Part shown: positions 1-8,336 of the stretch, in pieces
Layout of the letters: each line of letters opens with the position of its first letter
Position numbering within the stretch: the stretch's first letter is position 1
NCBI RefSeq assembly: GCF_001702265.1
Contig: NZ_MAUE01000040.1
Location: 49,083 to 113,082 of the forward strand
Length of the DNA: 64,000 nucleotides
Direction of reading: 5' to 3'
Source of the DNA: Pseudomonas aylmerensis
Lineage (GTDB): Bacteria > Pseudomonadota > Gammaproteobacteria > Pseudomonadales > Pseudomonadaceae
Notes under the pieces: model-generated
Told to the model about the DNA's origin: nothing
Databases searched by the model: none
The model's input: the letters and a program-made list of their open reading frames with translations, nothing else
Position numbers and translations under genes: made by a program

Positions 1-2
1 CC

Positions 3-314
3 CTACTGTTTCGCTACAGCGCCGTGACCTTCAACGGCCATCGCATTCACTACGACTACCCCTACGTCACCGGCACCGAAGGCTATGCCGGGCTGGTGGT
101 GCATGGTCCGCTGATCGCCACCTTGAGCTTGCGAGCCTTTTGCCGTGCGCATCCGGACGCGACCTTGCGCCATTTTGCCTATCGCGGCGTACGCCCGTTG
201 ATTGCGCCGCAGCCGTTTGAAGTCGGCGGGCGCGTGACCGCCGACGGTGTCGCCGCGCTATGGGCGGGCAATGCGGACGGCCTCGCGCAGACCGCCGAAG
301 TACGTTTCGAATAA
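3..314 (+). CDS. ich: Itaconyl-CoA hydratase, MaoC/HTD2-like hot-dog protein (5' truncated)
   Basis: The open frame runs in from the left edge, so only the C-terminal ~103 residues are present. The fragment begins with LLFRYSAVTFNGHRIHYD and continues HGPLIATLS, the HTD2/FAS1-like hydratase pattern with the catalytic-type Asp/His region (NGHRIHYD) of the hot-dog fold. Enzymes of this type hydrate a mesaconyl-, itaconyl- or similar enoyl-CoA. The genes that follow match the P. aeruginosa itaconate operon order (ich, acyl-CoA dehydrogenase, MmgE/PrpD, ict, ccl, TRAP), so the likely reaction is itaconyl-CoA to citramalyl-CoA. The fold is clear; the substrate is inferred from context. Confidence 0.8.
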   Translation, partial: LLFRYSAVTFNGHRIHYDYPYVTGTEGYAGLVVHGPLIATLSLRAFCRAHPDATLRHFAYRGVRPLIAPQPFEVGGRVTADGVAALWAGNADGLAQTAEVRFE

Positions 315-343
315 TCCAAGAACAACAGGCGGAGAGCCGTGAC

Positions 344-1507
344 ATGCACCCCAATGACAACGAAGAACTGAATGCCATCCGCGAAGGTGTGCGCGCCTTG
401 TGCGCCGAATTCGACGCGGCTTACTGGCGCAAGATCGATGAAGAAAAGGGCTTCCCCGAAGCGTTCGTCAAGGCGCTGACCGACGCCGGCTGGCTGTCGG
501 CGATGATCCCTGAAGAATACGGGGGCTCCGGCCTGGGCCTGGCGGAAGCCTCGGTGATCCTCGAGGAGGTCAACCGCTGCGGCGGCAATTCCGGCACCGT
601 GCACGGCCAGATGTACAACATGTTCACTTTGCTGCGCCACGGCAGCGAGGCGCAAAAACGCTTCTACCTGCCCAAGCTCGCCGGCGGCGAATTACGCCTG
701 CAGTCGATGGGCGTGACCGAGCCCACCACCGGCACCGACACCACCAAGATCAAGACCACTGCGATCAAGCGCGGCGACAAATACGTGATCAATGGCCAGA
801 AGGTCTGGATCTCGCGGGTGCAGCATTCCGACCTGATGATCCTCTTGGCGCGCACCACGCCCCTGGCCGAGGTGAAGAAAAAGTCCGAGGGCATGTCGAT
901 CTTCCTGGTCGATCTGCGCGAGGCCATCGGCAACGGCCTGACCGTGCAGCCCATCGCCAACATGGTCAACCACGAGACCAACGAGCTGTTCTTCGACAAC
1001 CTGGAACTGCCCCTCGATAGCCTGATTGGCGAGGAGGGCAAGGGCTTCAAATACATCCTCGACGGCCTCAACGCCGAGCGCACGCTGATCGCCGCCGAAT
1101 GCATCGGCGACGGCCGCTGGTTCATCGAAAAGGCCAGTGCGTATGCCCGCGACCGCGTGGTGTTTGGCCGGCCCATCGGGCAGAACCAGGGCGTGCAATT
1201 CCCGATTGCCGAAGCGCATATCGAAATCGAAGCGGCCGACCTGATGCGCTGGCGCGCCTGCGAGGAATACGACAGCGGCCAGAACGCCGGGGCCAGCGCC
1301 AATATGGCCAAGTACCTGGCGGCCAAGGCGTCCTGGGAGGCAGCCAACGCCTGCCTGCAAACCCACGGCGGCTTCGGTTTTGCCTGTGAGTACGACGTCG
1401 AGCGCAAATTCCGCGAAACCCGCCTGTACCAGGTGGCGCCGATCTCGACCAACCTGATCCTGTCCTACGTGGCCGAGCACTTGCTCGAACTGCCACGCAG
1501 CTTCTGA
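344..1507 (+). CDS. Acyl-CoA dehydrogenase of the itaconate operon
   Basis: A 387-residue FAD enzyme, the normal length for acyl-CoA dehydrogenases. The start is the ATG behind GGAGAG at 331-336; an earlier in-frame start would overlap the hydratase and lacks a ribosome site. Visible motifs are GVTEPTTGTD (about 123-132), YARDRVVFGRPIGQNQ (about 267-282) and THGGFGF (about 340-346). The usual C-terminal catalytic Glu of the YEGT motif is replaced: the sequence there is LYQVAPIS with Gln363. Glu245, in LNAERTLIA, sits where isovaleryl-CoA dehydrogenase carries its base. Its role in itaconate use is unknown; it lies in the operon between hydratase and MmgE/PrpD. Confidence 0.9.
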   Translation: MHPNDNEELNAIREGVRALCAEFDAAYWRKIDEEKGFPEAFVKALTDAGWLSAMIPEEYGGSGLGLAEASVILEEVNRCGGNSGTVHGQMYNMFTLLRHGSEAQKRFYLPKLAGGELRLQSMGVTEPTTGTDTTKIKTTAIKRGDKYVINGQKVWISRVQHSDLMILLARTTPLAEVKKKSEGMSIFLVDLREAIGNGLTVQPIANMVNHETNELFFDNLELPLDSLIGEEGKGFKYILDGLNAERTLIAAECIGDGRWFIEKASAYARDRVVFGRPIGQNQGVQFPIAEAHIEIEAADLMRWRACEEYDSGQNAGASANMAKYLAAKASWEAANACLQTHGGFGFACEYDVERKFRETRLYQVAPISTNLILSYVAEHLLELPRSF

Positions 1508-1517
1508 GGCCCTGACC

Positions 1518-2867
1518 ATGAGCCATACCCAAGCCCTGTGTCGGTTCCTTGCCGAACTGAACTACGACCACTTGCCCGAGCCCGTGTTGGCGCGCACCGA
1601 AGACCTGTTCCTGGATTGGCTGGCGTCGGCGCTGGCCAGCCAGGGCGCACACCCGATTCCGTTGTTCGAGCGCTATGCGCAAAAGATGGGACCGAGCAGC
1701 GGCCCGGCGCAGGTGATCGTCAACGGGGGCAGCAGCAGTGCGTATTTCGCCGCGCTGGTCAACGGCGCCGCGTCGCATCTGGTGGAGCAGGACGACCTGC
1801 ATAACAGCTCGGTGCTGCACCCGGCAACGGTGGTGTTTCCCGCCGCCTTGGCCGCGGCGCAGGACCTTGGCAAATCCGGCCGTGAGTTGCTGCTGGCCGC
1901 GGTGGCCGGTTATGAGGCCGGGATCCGCATCGGCGAATTCATGGGCCGTTCCCACTACCGCATCTTCCACACCACGGCCACCGTCGGCACGCTGGCGGCG
2001 GCCGTGGCGGTGGGCAAGTTGTTGGCGTTCAACCAAGAACAATTCATCAACCTGCTCGGCAGCGCCGGCACCCAGGCCGCCGGGCTGTGGGAGTTTTTGC
2101 GCGACGCCGCCGACTCCAAGCAACTGCACACGGCCAAGGCCGCAGCAGACGGATTGCTCGCCGCTTACCTGACGGCGGAGGGGCTGACCGGCGCGCGCAA
2201 TATCCTGGAAGGCGACCAAGGCCTGGCGGCGGGCATGTCCACGGATGCCGAGCCGAGCAAATTGTCGGCTGGCCTGGGCAGCCGCTGGGCGCTGCTGGAA
2301 ACCTCGTTCAAGTTCCACGCCTCGTGCCGGCATACCCATCCTGCCGCCGATGCGCTGTTGGATTTGATGCAGCGCGAAGGCCTCAGCGCCGCCGACATCA
2401 GCCACGTGCAAACGCGTGTGCACCAGGGCGCCATCGATGTGCTGGGGCGAGTGAACGTGCCGACCAGCGTGCACCAGGCCAAGTTCTCCATGGGCACCGT
2501 GCTGGGATTGATCGCCGTGCATGGCAAGGCCGGGCTCACCGAATTCCACGAATGGGCGTTGACTGATCCTGGCGTGGCGGCGTTTCGCGACAAGGTCAGC
2601 ATGACCCTCGACCCCGAAGTCGACCGCGCCTATCCGCAGCGCTGGCTGGGCCGCGTCACCGTCACCACGGTGGACGGCCGCACGCTGCACGGCGCCATCG
2701 ACGAGCCCAAGGGTGATCCGGGCAACACCTTGAGTCGCGCGGAACTGGCCGACAAATTCCAGCGCCTCACCCAGTTCAGCGCCGCGCGCACACCGGCCCA
2801 GGCCGACGCATTGATCGCCAAGGTCTGGGATTTGCGCAACGCCGCGTCCATGGCCGATTGCCTTTGA
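1518..2867 (+). CDS. MmgE/PrpD family protein
   Basis: A 449-residue protein over the full length of the MmgE/PrpD family, which includes 2-methylcitrate dehydratase and cis-aconitate decarboxylase (IRG1/CadA). Typical segments are LFLDWLASALAS near the N-terminus, the HLVEQDDLHNSSVLHP substrate-site region around residues 87-102, and FKFHASCRHTHPAADA around 265-280. It starts 10 nt after the dehydrogenase stop and ends 13 nt before the CoA-transferase start, so it is co-transcribed. Possible roles are acting on cis-aconitate, methylcitrate or a related tricarboxylate. The sequence alone cannot choose between dehydratase and decarboxylase. Confidence 0.9.
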   Translation: MSHTQALCRFLAELNYDHLPEPVLARTEDLFLDWLASALASQGAHPIPLFERYAQKMGPSSGPAQVIVNGGSSSAYFAALVNGAASHLVEQDDLHNSSVLHPATVVFPAALAAAQDLGKSGRELLLAAVAGYEAGIRIGEFMGRSHYRIFHTTATVGTLAAAVAVGKLLAFNQEQFINLLGSAGTQAAGLWEFLRDAADSKQLHTAKAAADGLLAAYLTAEGLTGARNILEGDQGLAAGMSTDAEPSKLSAGLGSRWALLETSFKFHASCRHTHPAADALLDLMQREGLSAADISHVQTRVHQGAIDVLGRVNVPTSVHQAKFSMGTVLGLIAVHGKAGLTEFHEWALTDPGVAAFRDKVSMTLDPEVDRAYPQRWLGRVTVTTVDGRTLHGAIDEPKGDPGNTLSRAELADKFQRLTQFSAARTPAQADALIAKVWDLRNAASMADCL

Positions 2868-2880
2868 GGAAGGAACTGTC

Positions 2881-4074
2881 ATGAGCAACCAACGACCGCT
2901 GGACGGCATCACCGTTGTCAGCCTGGAACATGCGATTGCCGCGCCATTCTGTACCCGCCAGCTGGCGGACCTCGGCGCCCGCGTGATCAAGATCGAACGC
3001 CCCGGGGCCGGTGATTTTGCCCGTGGCTACGACGAACGCGTGCGCGGGCTGGCCTCGCATTTCGTGTGGACCAACCGCTCCAAGGAAAGCCTGACCCTGG
3101 ACCTCAAGCAGGACGAAGCCGGCGATATCCTCGAAGCCCTGTTGGCGGATGCCGACGTGCTGGTGCAGAACCTTGCACCCGGTGCGGCGGCGCGCATGGG
3201 CTTGTCGTTCGAGGCGCTGCACGAGCGTTTTCCTCGGCTGATCGTCTGCGATATTTCCGGCTATGGCGAAGGCGGGCCCTACGAGAAGAAGAAAGCCTAC
3301 GACCTGCTGATCCAGAGCGAAGGCGGCTTTTTGTCAGTCACCGGTGGCCCTGGCGAAGACCAGATGGCCAAGGCTGGTTGCTCCATCGCCGATATCTCCG
3401 CCGGCATGTACGCCTACAGCGGCATCCTCTCGGCGCTGCTGCTGCGTGGCAAGACCGGCAAGGGCAGCCGCATTGACGTGAGCATGCTCGAAAGCCTGGT
3501 GGAGTGGATGGGCTACCCGATGTATTACGCGTTCGACGGCGCACCGCAGCCACCCCGTGCCGGCGCGGCGCATTCGACGATCTACCCGTATGGGCCGTTT
3601 CCCACCGGCGACGGCGGCACGGTGATGCTCGGCCTGCAGAACGAGCGCGAATGGGCGGCGTTCTGCGACAAGGTGCTGCTCACCCCGCAATTGGCCACGG
3701 ACGAGCGCTTCAGCGCCAACTTCAAGCGCTCGGCCAACCGTGAGGTACTGCGCCAGATCATCGTCGACAGCTTTGCGCAGTTGGATGCCGAGGCGCTGAT
3801 CCAGCGCCTGGAAGACGCGCAGATCGCCAGTGCGCGCGTCAACGACATGCAAGGTGTGTGGGACCACCCGCAACTCAAGGCGCGTGATCGCTGGCGTGAA
3901 GTCGACAGCCCGGCCGGTCCGCTGCCGTCGTTGCTGCCACCGGGGCGCAATGCGGCATTTACCCCGCGCATGGATGCCGTTCCTGCGTTGGGCCAGCACA
4001 GCCAAGCGATTCTCGACCAGCTCGGCTTCAGCGCCGAAGCCATCGAAACCCTGAAAACACGCGGCGTCATTTGA
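2881..4074 (+). CDS. ict: CaiB/BaiF family CoA-transferase, probable itaconate CoA-transferase
   Basis: A 397-residue class III CoA-transferase with a good ribosome site (GAGGAAGG) 8 nt upstream. The N-terminal GITVVSLEHAIAAPFCTRQL and the RPGAGDFAR region are typical of the family. The catalytic aspartate is Asp141 in KKAYDLLIQSEGG, and the later block GKGSRIDVSMLES is also characteristic. Such enzymes move CoA from succinyl-CoA or another donor to a carboxylic acid through an aspartyl-CoA anhydride. Its position between the MmgE/PrpD and citramalyl-CoA lyase genes supports itaconate as acceptor. The specificity is inferred, not visible in the residues. Confidence 0.88.
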   Translation: MSNQRPLDGITVVSLEHAIAAPFCTRQLADLGARVIKIERPGAGDFARGYDERVRGLASHFVWTNRSKESLTLDLKQDEAGDILEALLADADVLVQNLAPGAAARMGLSFEALHERFPRLIVCDISGYGEGGPYEKKKAYDLLIQSEGGFLSVTGGPGEDQMAKAGCSIADISAGMYAYSGILSALLLRGKTGKGSRIDVSMLESLVEWMGYPMYYAFDGAPQPPRAGAAHSTIYPYGPFPTGDGGTVMLGLQNEREWAAFCDKVLLTPQLATDERFSANFKRSANREVLRQIIVDSFAQLDAEALIQRLEDAQIASARVNDMQGVWDHPQLKARDRWREVDSPAGPLPSLLPPGRNAAFTPRMDAVPALGQHSQAILDQLGFSAEAIETLKTRGVI

Positions 4075-4087
4075 CCCCGCACCCTTT

Positions 4088-4169
4088 GTAGGCGCCGGCG
4101 TGCCGGCGATGGCGTCCTTGAGTCTTGGTTTGACCTCTGGGCCGCTATCGCTGGCCAGCCAGCGCCTAC
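4088..4169. repeat. REP-type inverted repeat between ict and ccl
   Basis: GTAGGCGCCGGC at the left faces GCCAGCGCCTAC at the right, with a further complementary block (GGCGATGGCG and CGCTATCGCTGGCC) inside. This is a paired extragenic palindrome lying within an operon. It may form a hairpin that stabilises or partly terminates the message ahead of the lyase gene. Confidence 0.7.
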
Positions 4170-4196
4170 CGGGGGCGATAACAAGGAAATTGTGTG

Positions 4197-5012
4197 ATGC
4201 CAAACCCTCTTGTGCGCTCGGCGCTGTTTGTTCCCGGTAGCCGACCGGAGCGTTTTTCCAAGGCGCTGGCCAGTGGTGCCGACGCGGTGATCGTGGATTT
4301 TGAAGATGCGGTGGAAGAACCCCTCAAGCGCCAGGCGCGGGATAACCTCGCGGCGTTTTTGACCGCCAATCCCAGTGCCCAGGTCTGGGTGCGCATCAAC
4401 GCGCCGGAGCATGCCGAGCACTTCGAAGATGTGGCGTTCTGCAAAGCCCATGCAAATGTGGCCGGCGTGTTGTTGCCGAAGGTGGAAAGTGCCGCCCAGG
4501 TCGCCGTGGTGGCCGCCACCGGCAAAGTGATCTGGCCGATTATCGAGAGTGCGCGCGGTTTGTTGGCGGTGGCTGAAATCGCCCGTGCGCCGCAGGTGCA
4601 ACGCCTGTCGTTCGGTGGCCTGGACCTGGCGCTGGACTTGAACCTGAGCAGCCAAACGCCGGCCGCGCAGTTCGCCCTCGACCAGGCGCGCCTGGCGTTG
4701 ATCGTGCATTCGCGCGCGGCGGGTTTGGTGGCGCCGCTGGACGGCGTGCACCCGGCCATCGATGACCCCGAGGGCCTGCGCCGTTCGGTCCGGCATGCGT
4801 ATGAAATGGGCTTTGCCGGCGCGCTGTGCATTCATCCCCGGCAGGTGGCGGTGATCCACGAGGCGCTGGCGCCGAGCGCAGCAGACCTGGCCTGGGCCAA
4901 GCGCGTGGTAGACGGCGGCGCCGATGGGGCAGGGGCCTATCAGGTCGATGGGCAGATGGTCGATGCGCCGGTGCTGTTGCGTGCGCAGAGACTGCTGGCT
5001 GCGCATAAATAA
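4197..5012 (+). CDS. ccl: HpcH/HpaI aldolase/citrate lyase family, probable citramalyl-CoA lyase
   Basis: A 271-residue CitE-like TIM-barrel lyase. The ATG at 4197 has AAGGA at 4183-4187; a GTG just before it is less well placed. It begins VRSALFVPGSRPERFSKAL, and has VDFEDAVEEPLK (metal-binding acidic pair), VLLPKVESAAQV, IESARGLLAV and FGGLDLALDL, all family signatures. The expected reaction is cleavage of citramalyl-CoA to pyruvate and acetyl-CoA, the last step of itaconate breakdown. A 122-nt gap holding a REP palindrome separates it from ict, but the strand and order match the known operon. Confidence 0.85.
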   Translation: MPNPLVRSALFVPGSRPERFSKALASGADAVIVDFEDAVEEPLKRQARDNLAAFLTANPSAQVWVRINAPEHAEHFEDVAFCKAHANVAGVLLPKVESAAQVAVVAATGKVIWPIIESARGLLAVAEIARAPQVQRLSFGGLDLALDLNLSSQTPAAQFALDQARLALIVHSRAAGLVAPLDGVHPAIDDPEGLRRSVRHAYEMGFAGALCIHPRQVAVIHEALAPSAADLAWAKRVVDGGADGAGAYQVDGQMVDAPVLLRAQRLLAAHK

Positions 5013-5029
5013 CTCACACAACCCCAGCT

Positions 5030-5053
5030 GTAGGCGCCGGCCAGCCAGCGCCC
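5030..5053. repeat. Solitary REP half-site
   Basis: GTAGGCGCCGGCCAGCCAGC resembles the outer arm of the palindrome before ccl but has no clear partner. It lies in the gap between the lyase and the TRAP binding-protein gene. Confidence 0.45.
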
Positions 5054-5185
5054 GGATTGGATCTTCGTTGTGTGCCGGAGCCGCGTTCGTCCACGCCGAA
5101 CGCAGGTATCTAAAATTCGAAATTCACTACACGCATGACATCAGGCACCTTGCCCTACAACACAACAATAAGAAGGTGATTTCCC

Positions 5186-6169
5186 ATGCTCAAGCTTTCC
5201 CGGGCGCTGCTGTGCGCCGCCACCTTGTTCGCTGCGGGCCTGGCCCAGGCGGCGGATCCGATTGTCATCAAGTTCGCCCACGTGGTCGCCGAAAACACCC
5301 CCAAGGGCCAGGGCGCGTTGCTGTTCAAGAAACTCGCCGAAGAGCGCCTGCCGGGCAAGGTCAAGGTCGAGGTGTACCCCAACTCGTCGCTGTTCGGCGA
5401 TGGCAAGGAGATGGAGGCGCTGCTGCTGGGCGACGTGCAGATGCTGGCGCCGTCGCTGGCCAAGTTCGAGCAATACACCAAGCAAGTGCAGATCTATGAC
5501 CTGCCGTTCCTGTTCAACGACCTCGCTGCCGTCGACCGTTTCCAGGCTGCCCAGGGCAAGGCCCTGCTGACCTCGATGCAGGACAAGAACATCCTCGGCC
5601 TGGCCTATTGGCACAACGGCCTCAAGCAACTCTCGTCCAACAAGGCCCTGCATGAACCCAAGGACGCCCGTGGCCTGAAGTTCCGCGTGCAGGCCTCCAG
5701 TGTGCTTGAAGAGCAGTTCAAGGCGATCCGCGCCAACCCGCGCAAGATGAGCTTCGCCGAGGTGTACCAGGGCCTGCAGACCGGCACCGTGAATGGCACC
5801 GAGAACACCTGGTCGAACTATGAGAGCCAGAAGGTCAACGAGGTGCAGAAGTACTTCACCGAGTCCAATCATGGCCTGATCGACTACATGGTGATCACCA
5901 ACGCCACTTTCTGGAACGGCCTGCCGCCGGACATCCGCAGCACGCTGGAGCAGATCATGGTCGAGGTCACCGTCGAGGTGAACAAACAGGCCGAGGCGCT
6001 GAACCAGTCGGCCAAGCAGAAGATCGTCGACGCCAAGACCAGCGAGATCATCGAGCTGACCCCCGAGCAACGCCAGCTGTGGCGCGAAGCCATGCGTCCG
6101 GTGTGGCAGAAGTTCGAGGGTGAGATCGGGGCTGACCTGATCAAGGCAGCCGACGCTTCCAACCAGTAA
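5186..6169 (+). CDS. dctP: TRAP transporter substrate-binding protein (DctP family)
   Basis: A 327-residue periplasmic protein with a Sec signal peptide (MLKLSRALLCAATLFAAGLAQA, cleavage near residue 22) and a ribosome site AAGAAGGTG. The DctP fold is shown by IKFAHVVAENTPKGQGA, the carboxylate-binding arginine segment GLKFRVQASSVLEEQFKAI around residues 163-181, and the GTVNGTENTW loop around 204-213. It should capture a dicarboxylate-like acid and pass it to the membrane proteins encoded next. The operon context points to itaconate or a related C5 acid. Confidence 0.92.
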   Translation: MLKLSRALLCAATLFAAGLAQAADPIVIKFAHVVAENTPKGQGALLFKKLAEERLPGKVKVEVYPNSSLFGDGKEMEALLLGDVQMLAPSLAKFEQYTKQVQIYDLPFLFNDLAAVDRFQAAQGKALLTSMQDKNILGLAYWHNGLKQLSSNKALHEPKDARGLKFRVQASSVLEEQFKAIRANPRKMSFAEVYQGLQTGTVNGTENTWSNYESQKVNEVQKYFTESNHGLIDYMVITNATFWNGLPPDIRSTLEQIMVEVTVEVNKQAEALNQSAKQKIVDAKTSEIIELTPEQRQLWREAMRPVWQKFEGEIGADLIKAADASNQ

Positions 6170-6196
6170 TTGATTGCTGAAACAAACCCGACTCCT

Positions 6197-6281
6197 GTGG
6201 GAGCGGGCTTGCCCGCGATGGCATCACCTCGGTGTTCCTCAAAGACCGAGTCGCCCGCATCGCAGGCAAGCCAGCTCCCAC
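6197..6281. repeat. REP/REPIN-type palindrome between dctP and dctQ
   Basis: GTGGGAGCGGGCTTGCCCGC is followed after about 30 nt by GCAGGCAAGCCAGCTCCCAC, giving two inverted REP units. This is the common Pseudomonas intergenic palindrome. Its place after the binding-protein gene may stabilise the upstream message and raise binding protein over permease. Confidence 0.8.
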
Positions 6282-6344
6282 ATTGATCCGGTTTCGTCAG
6301 TGACTTGTCGTGAATACCCCCGTCCAGTTTCGCGAGGTTTTGCC

Positions 6345-6977
6345 ATGCAAACGCTAAGGCGCGTCTGGGAGCACCTGGAGGAAGGCTTTATTGCCTTCCT
6401 GCTGGCCGCCATGACCCTGGTGACGTTCGTCTACGTCATGCTCAACAACATCTACACGCTGTTTTTCTCGCTGGCCGACAAATGGGCCTTGAGCAGCAAT
6501 TTCTTCAATGCCCTGGGCGACCACACCATGACCTGGGCCCAGGACATGACCTGGAGCGTGGCGCTGACCAAGGCGATGTTCGGCTGGTTGATCTTCTTTG
6601 GCATTTCCTACGGCGTGCGCACCGCCGGCCATCTGGGCGTGGACGCCTTGGTCAAGCTGACCAAGCGCCCGGTGCAACGCGTGCTCGGGATGCTCGCGTG
6701 CCTGTGCTGCCTGGCCTACGCCGGGCTGTTCATGGTCGCCAGCTACAAGTGGGTCAGCGCGGTGATGACGGCCCATATCGGCGCCGAGGACCTCGACCAG
6801 TACGGCGTCGACGTCGGCGACATCGTGATCATCGTGCCGATCGGCTTTGCCCTGGTGTTTATCCGCTACCTGGAAATTTTCTACCGCATCTTTACCCACC
6901 GTCAGGTCGGGTTGGGCCTGGCCGACGAGGCCGGTGAGGCCAGCAAGTTGGCTGGCAGCCATGAGGAGCGTCACTGA
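6345..6977 (+). CDS. dctQ: TRAP transporter small permease (DctQ family)
   Basis: A 210-residue membrane protein. The ATG at 6345 is preferred because the longer frame from 6174 would translate the REP palindrome. Four hydrophobic stretches are visible: residues about 15-37 (GFIAFLLAAMTLVTFVYVML), 75-95, 110-131 and 150-175. The block ALTKAMFGWLIFFGISYGVR followed by HLGVDAL is typical of DctQ. Its stop overlaps the start of the large permease by one base (TGATG), so the two are translationally coupled. It is somewhat longer than many DctQ proteins because of an extended first periplasmic loop. Confidence 0.9.
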   Translation: MQTLRRVWEHLEEGFIAFLLAAMTLVTFVYVMLNNIYTLFFSLADKWALSSNFFNALGDHTMTWAQDMTWSVALTKAMFGWLIFFGISYGVRTAGHLGVDALVKLTKRPVQRVLGMLACLCCLAYAGLFMVASYKWVSAVMTAHIGAEDLDQYGVDVGDIVIIVPIGFALVFIRYLEIFYRIFTHRQVGLGLADEAGEASKLAGSHEERH

Positions 6978-8257
6978 TGGCCGTGCTCTGTCTATTCCTG
7001 CTGTTGTTCGTGTTCATGTTCCTCGGCGTGCCCATCGCGATTTCCCTGGGCCTGTCCGGCGCGGTGTCGATCCTGATGTTCAGCCAGGACTCGGTGAGTT
7101 CGCTGGCGATCAAGCTGTTCGAAACCTCGGACGCCTACACCTTCCTGGCGATTCCGTTCTTCCTGCTGTCCGGTGCGTTCATGACCACGGGCGGCGTGGC
7201 GCAGCGCCTGATCGACTTCGCCAACGCCTGTGTCGGGCATATCCGTGGCGGCCTCGCGATTGCGGCGGTGCTGGCGTGCATGCTGTTCGCGGCGCTGTCC
7301 GGCTCGTCACCGGCGACGGTGGCGGCGGTGGGCTCGATTGCCGTGGCGGGAATGGTGCGCTCCGGTTACCCGAAGGAATTCGGCGCGGGGATCATCTGCA
7401 ACGCCGGCACCCTGGGCATCCTGATTCCGCCGTCGATCGTGATGGTGGTGTACTCGGCGGCGACGGAAACCTCGGTGGGCAAGTTGTTCATGGCCGGGGT
7501 GATTCCCGGCCTGCTGCTGGGGCTGATGCTGATGGTCGCGATCTACATTGTCGCGCGCATCAAGAAGCTGCCGGCGCAACCGCGCGCGACCTTTCGTGAA
7601 TGGCTGACCTGCGCACGCCGTGCATTCTGGGGCCTGTTGCTGCTGGTGATTATCCTCGGCGGCATCTACAGCGGCATGTTCACCCCGACCGAAGCGGCGG
7701 CGGTGGCGGCGGTGTACTCGGCGTTTGTCGCGCTGTTCATCTACAAGGACATGACGTTTCGCGACTGCCCCAAGGTGCTGCTGGAGTCCGGGCGCCTGGC
7801 GATCATGCTGATGTTTATCATCGCCAACGCCATGCTCTTTGCGCATGTGCTGACCACCGAGCAGATCCCGCAGGAAATCACCGCGTGGGTGATCTCCGAA
7901 GGGCTGACGCCGATCGGCTTTCTGATCATGGTCAACATTGTGTTGCTGGTGGCGGGGAGCTTCATGGAGCCGTCGGCGATTGTGCTGATCCTGGCGCCGA
8001 TCTTTTTCCCGATTGCGATGAAGCTGGGCATTGACCCGATTCACCTGGGGATCGTGATGGTGGTCAACATGGAAATCGGCCTGGTCCACCCGCCGGTCGG
8101 GTTGAACCTGTTCGTGACCTCGGCGGTGACCGGCCTGAGCCTCGGGCAGACGATTCGCGCGGCGTTGCCGTGGCTGATGATCCTGCTGGTGTTCCTGATC
8201 ATGGTCACGTACCTGCCGTTCATCTCGCTGGCGTTGCCGCACTGGCTGGGCATGTAA
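6977..8257 (+). CDS. dctM: TRAP transporter large permease (DctM family)
   Basis: A 426-residue, very hydrophobic protein with about 12 membrane segments, the normal DctM size. Family motifs include FLAIPFFLLSGAFMTTGGVA, ALSGSSPATVAAVGSIA, NAGTLGILIPPSIVMVVYS and VHPPVGLNLFVTSAVTGLS. It forms the ion-coupled channel with DctQ and receives substrate from DctP. It is the last gene of the itaconate-type operon; the hairpin just after it may end transcription. Confidence 0.93.
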   Translation: MAVLCLFLLLFVFMFLGVPIAISLGLSGAVSILMFSQDSVSSLAIKLFETSDAYTFLAIPFFLLSGAFMTTGGVAQRLIDFANACVGHIRGGLAIAAVLACMLFAALSGSSPATVAAVGSIAVAGMVRSGYPKEFGAGIICNAGTLGILIPPSIVMVVYSAATETSVGKLFMAGVIPGLLLGLMLMVAIYIVARIKKLPAQPRATFREWLTCARRAFWGLLLLVIILGGIYSGMFTPTEAAAVAAVYSAFVALFIYKDMTFRDCPKVLLESGRLAIMLMFIIANAMLFAHVLTTEQIPQEITAWVISEGLTPIGFLIMVNIVLLVAGSFMEPSAIVLILAPIFFPIAMKLGIDPIHLGIVMVVNMEIGLVHPPVGLNLFVTSAVTGLSLGQTIRAALPWLMILLVFLIMVTYLPFISLALPHWLGM

Positions 8258-8281
8258 CCGGCGAAAACACTGCACTACCCT

Positions 8282-8315
8282 GTGGGAGCCGGGCGAGTCG
8301 CACCGCCGCTCCCAC
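8282..8315. terminator. Hairpin between convergent dctM and ampC
   Basis: GTGGGAGC and GCTCCCAC form an 8-bp perfect stem around an 18-nt loop, resembling a shortened REP unit. It sits between two genes that converge, so it could limit transcription from both sides. There is no T-run, so intrinsic termination is uncertain. Confidence 0.45.
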
Positions 8316-8336
8316 AGTTCAGTTTTGTGTCGGATC

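Noticed and set aside
1122..2990. A 622-codon minus-strand frame
   Set aside because: Antisense to the MmgE/PrpD and dehydrogenase genes, with no recognisable domain.
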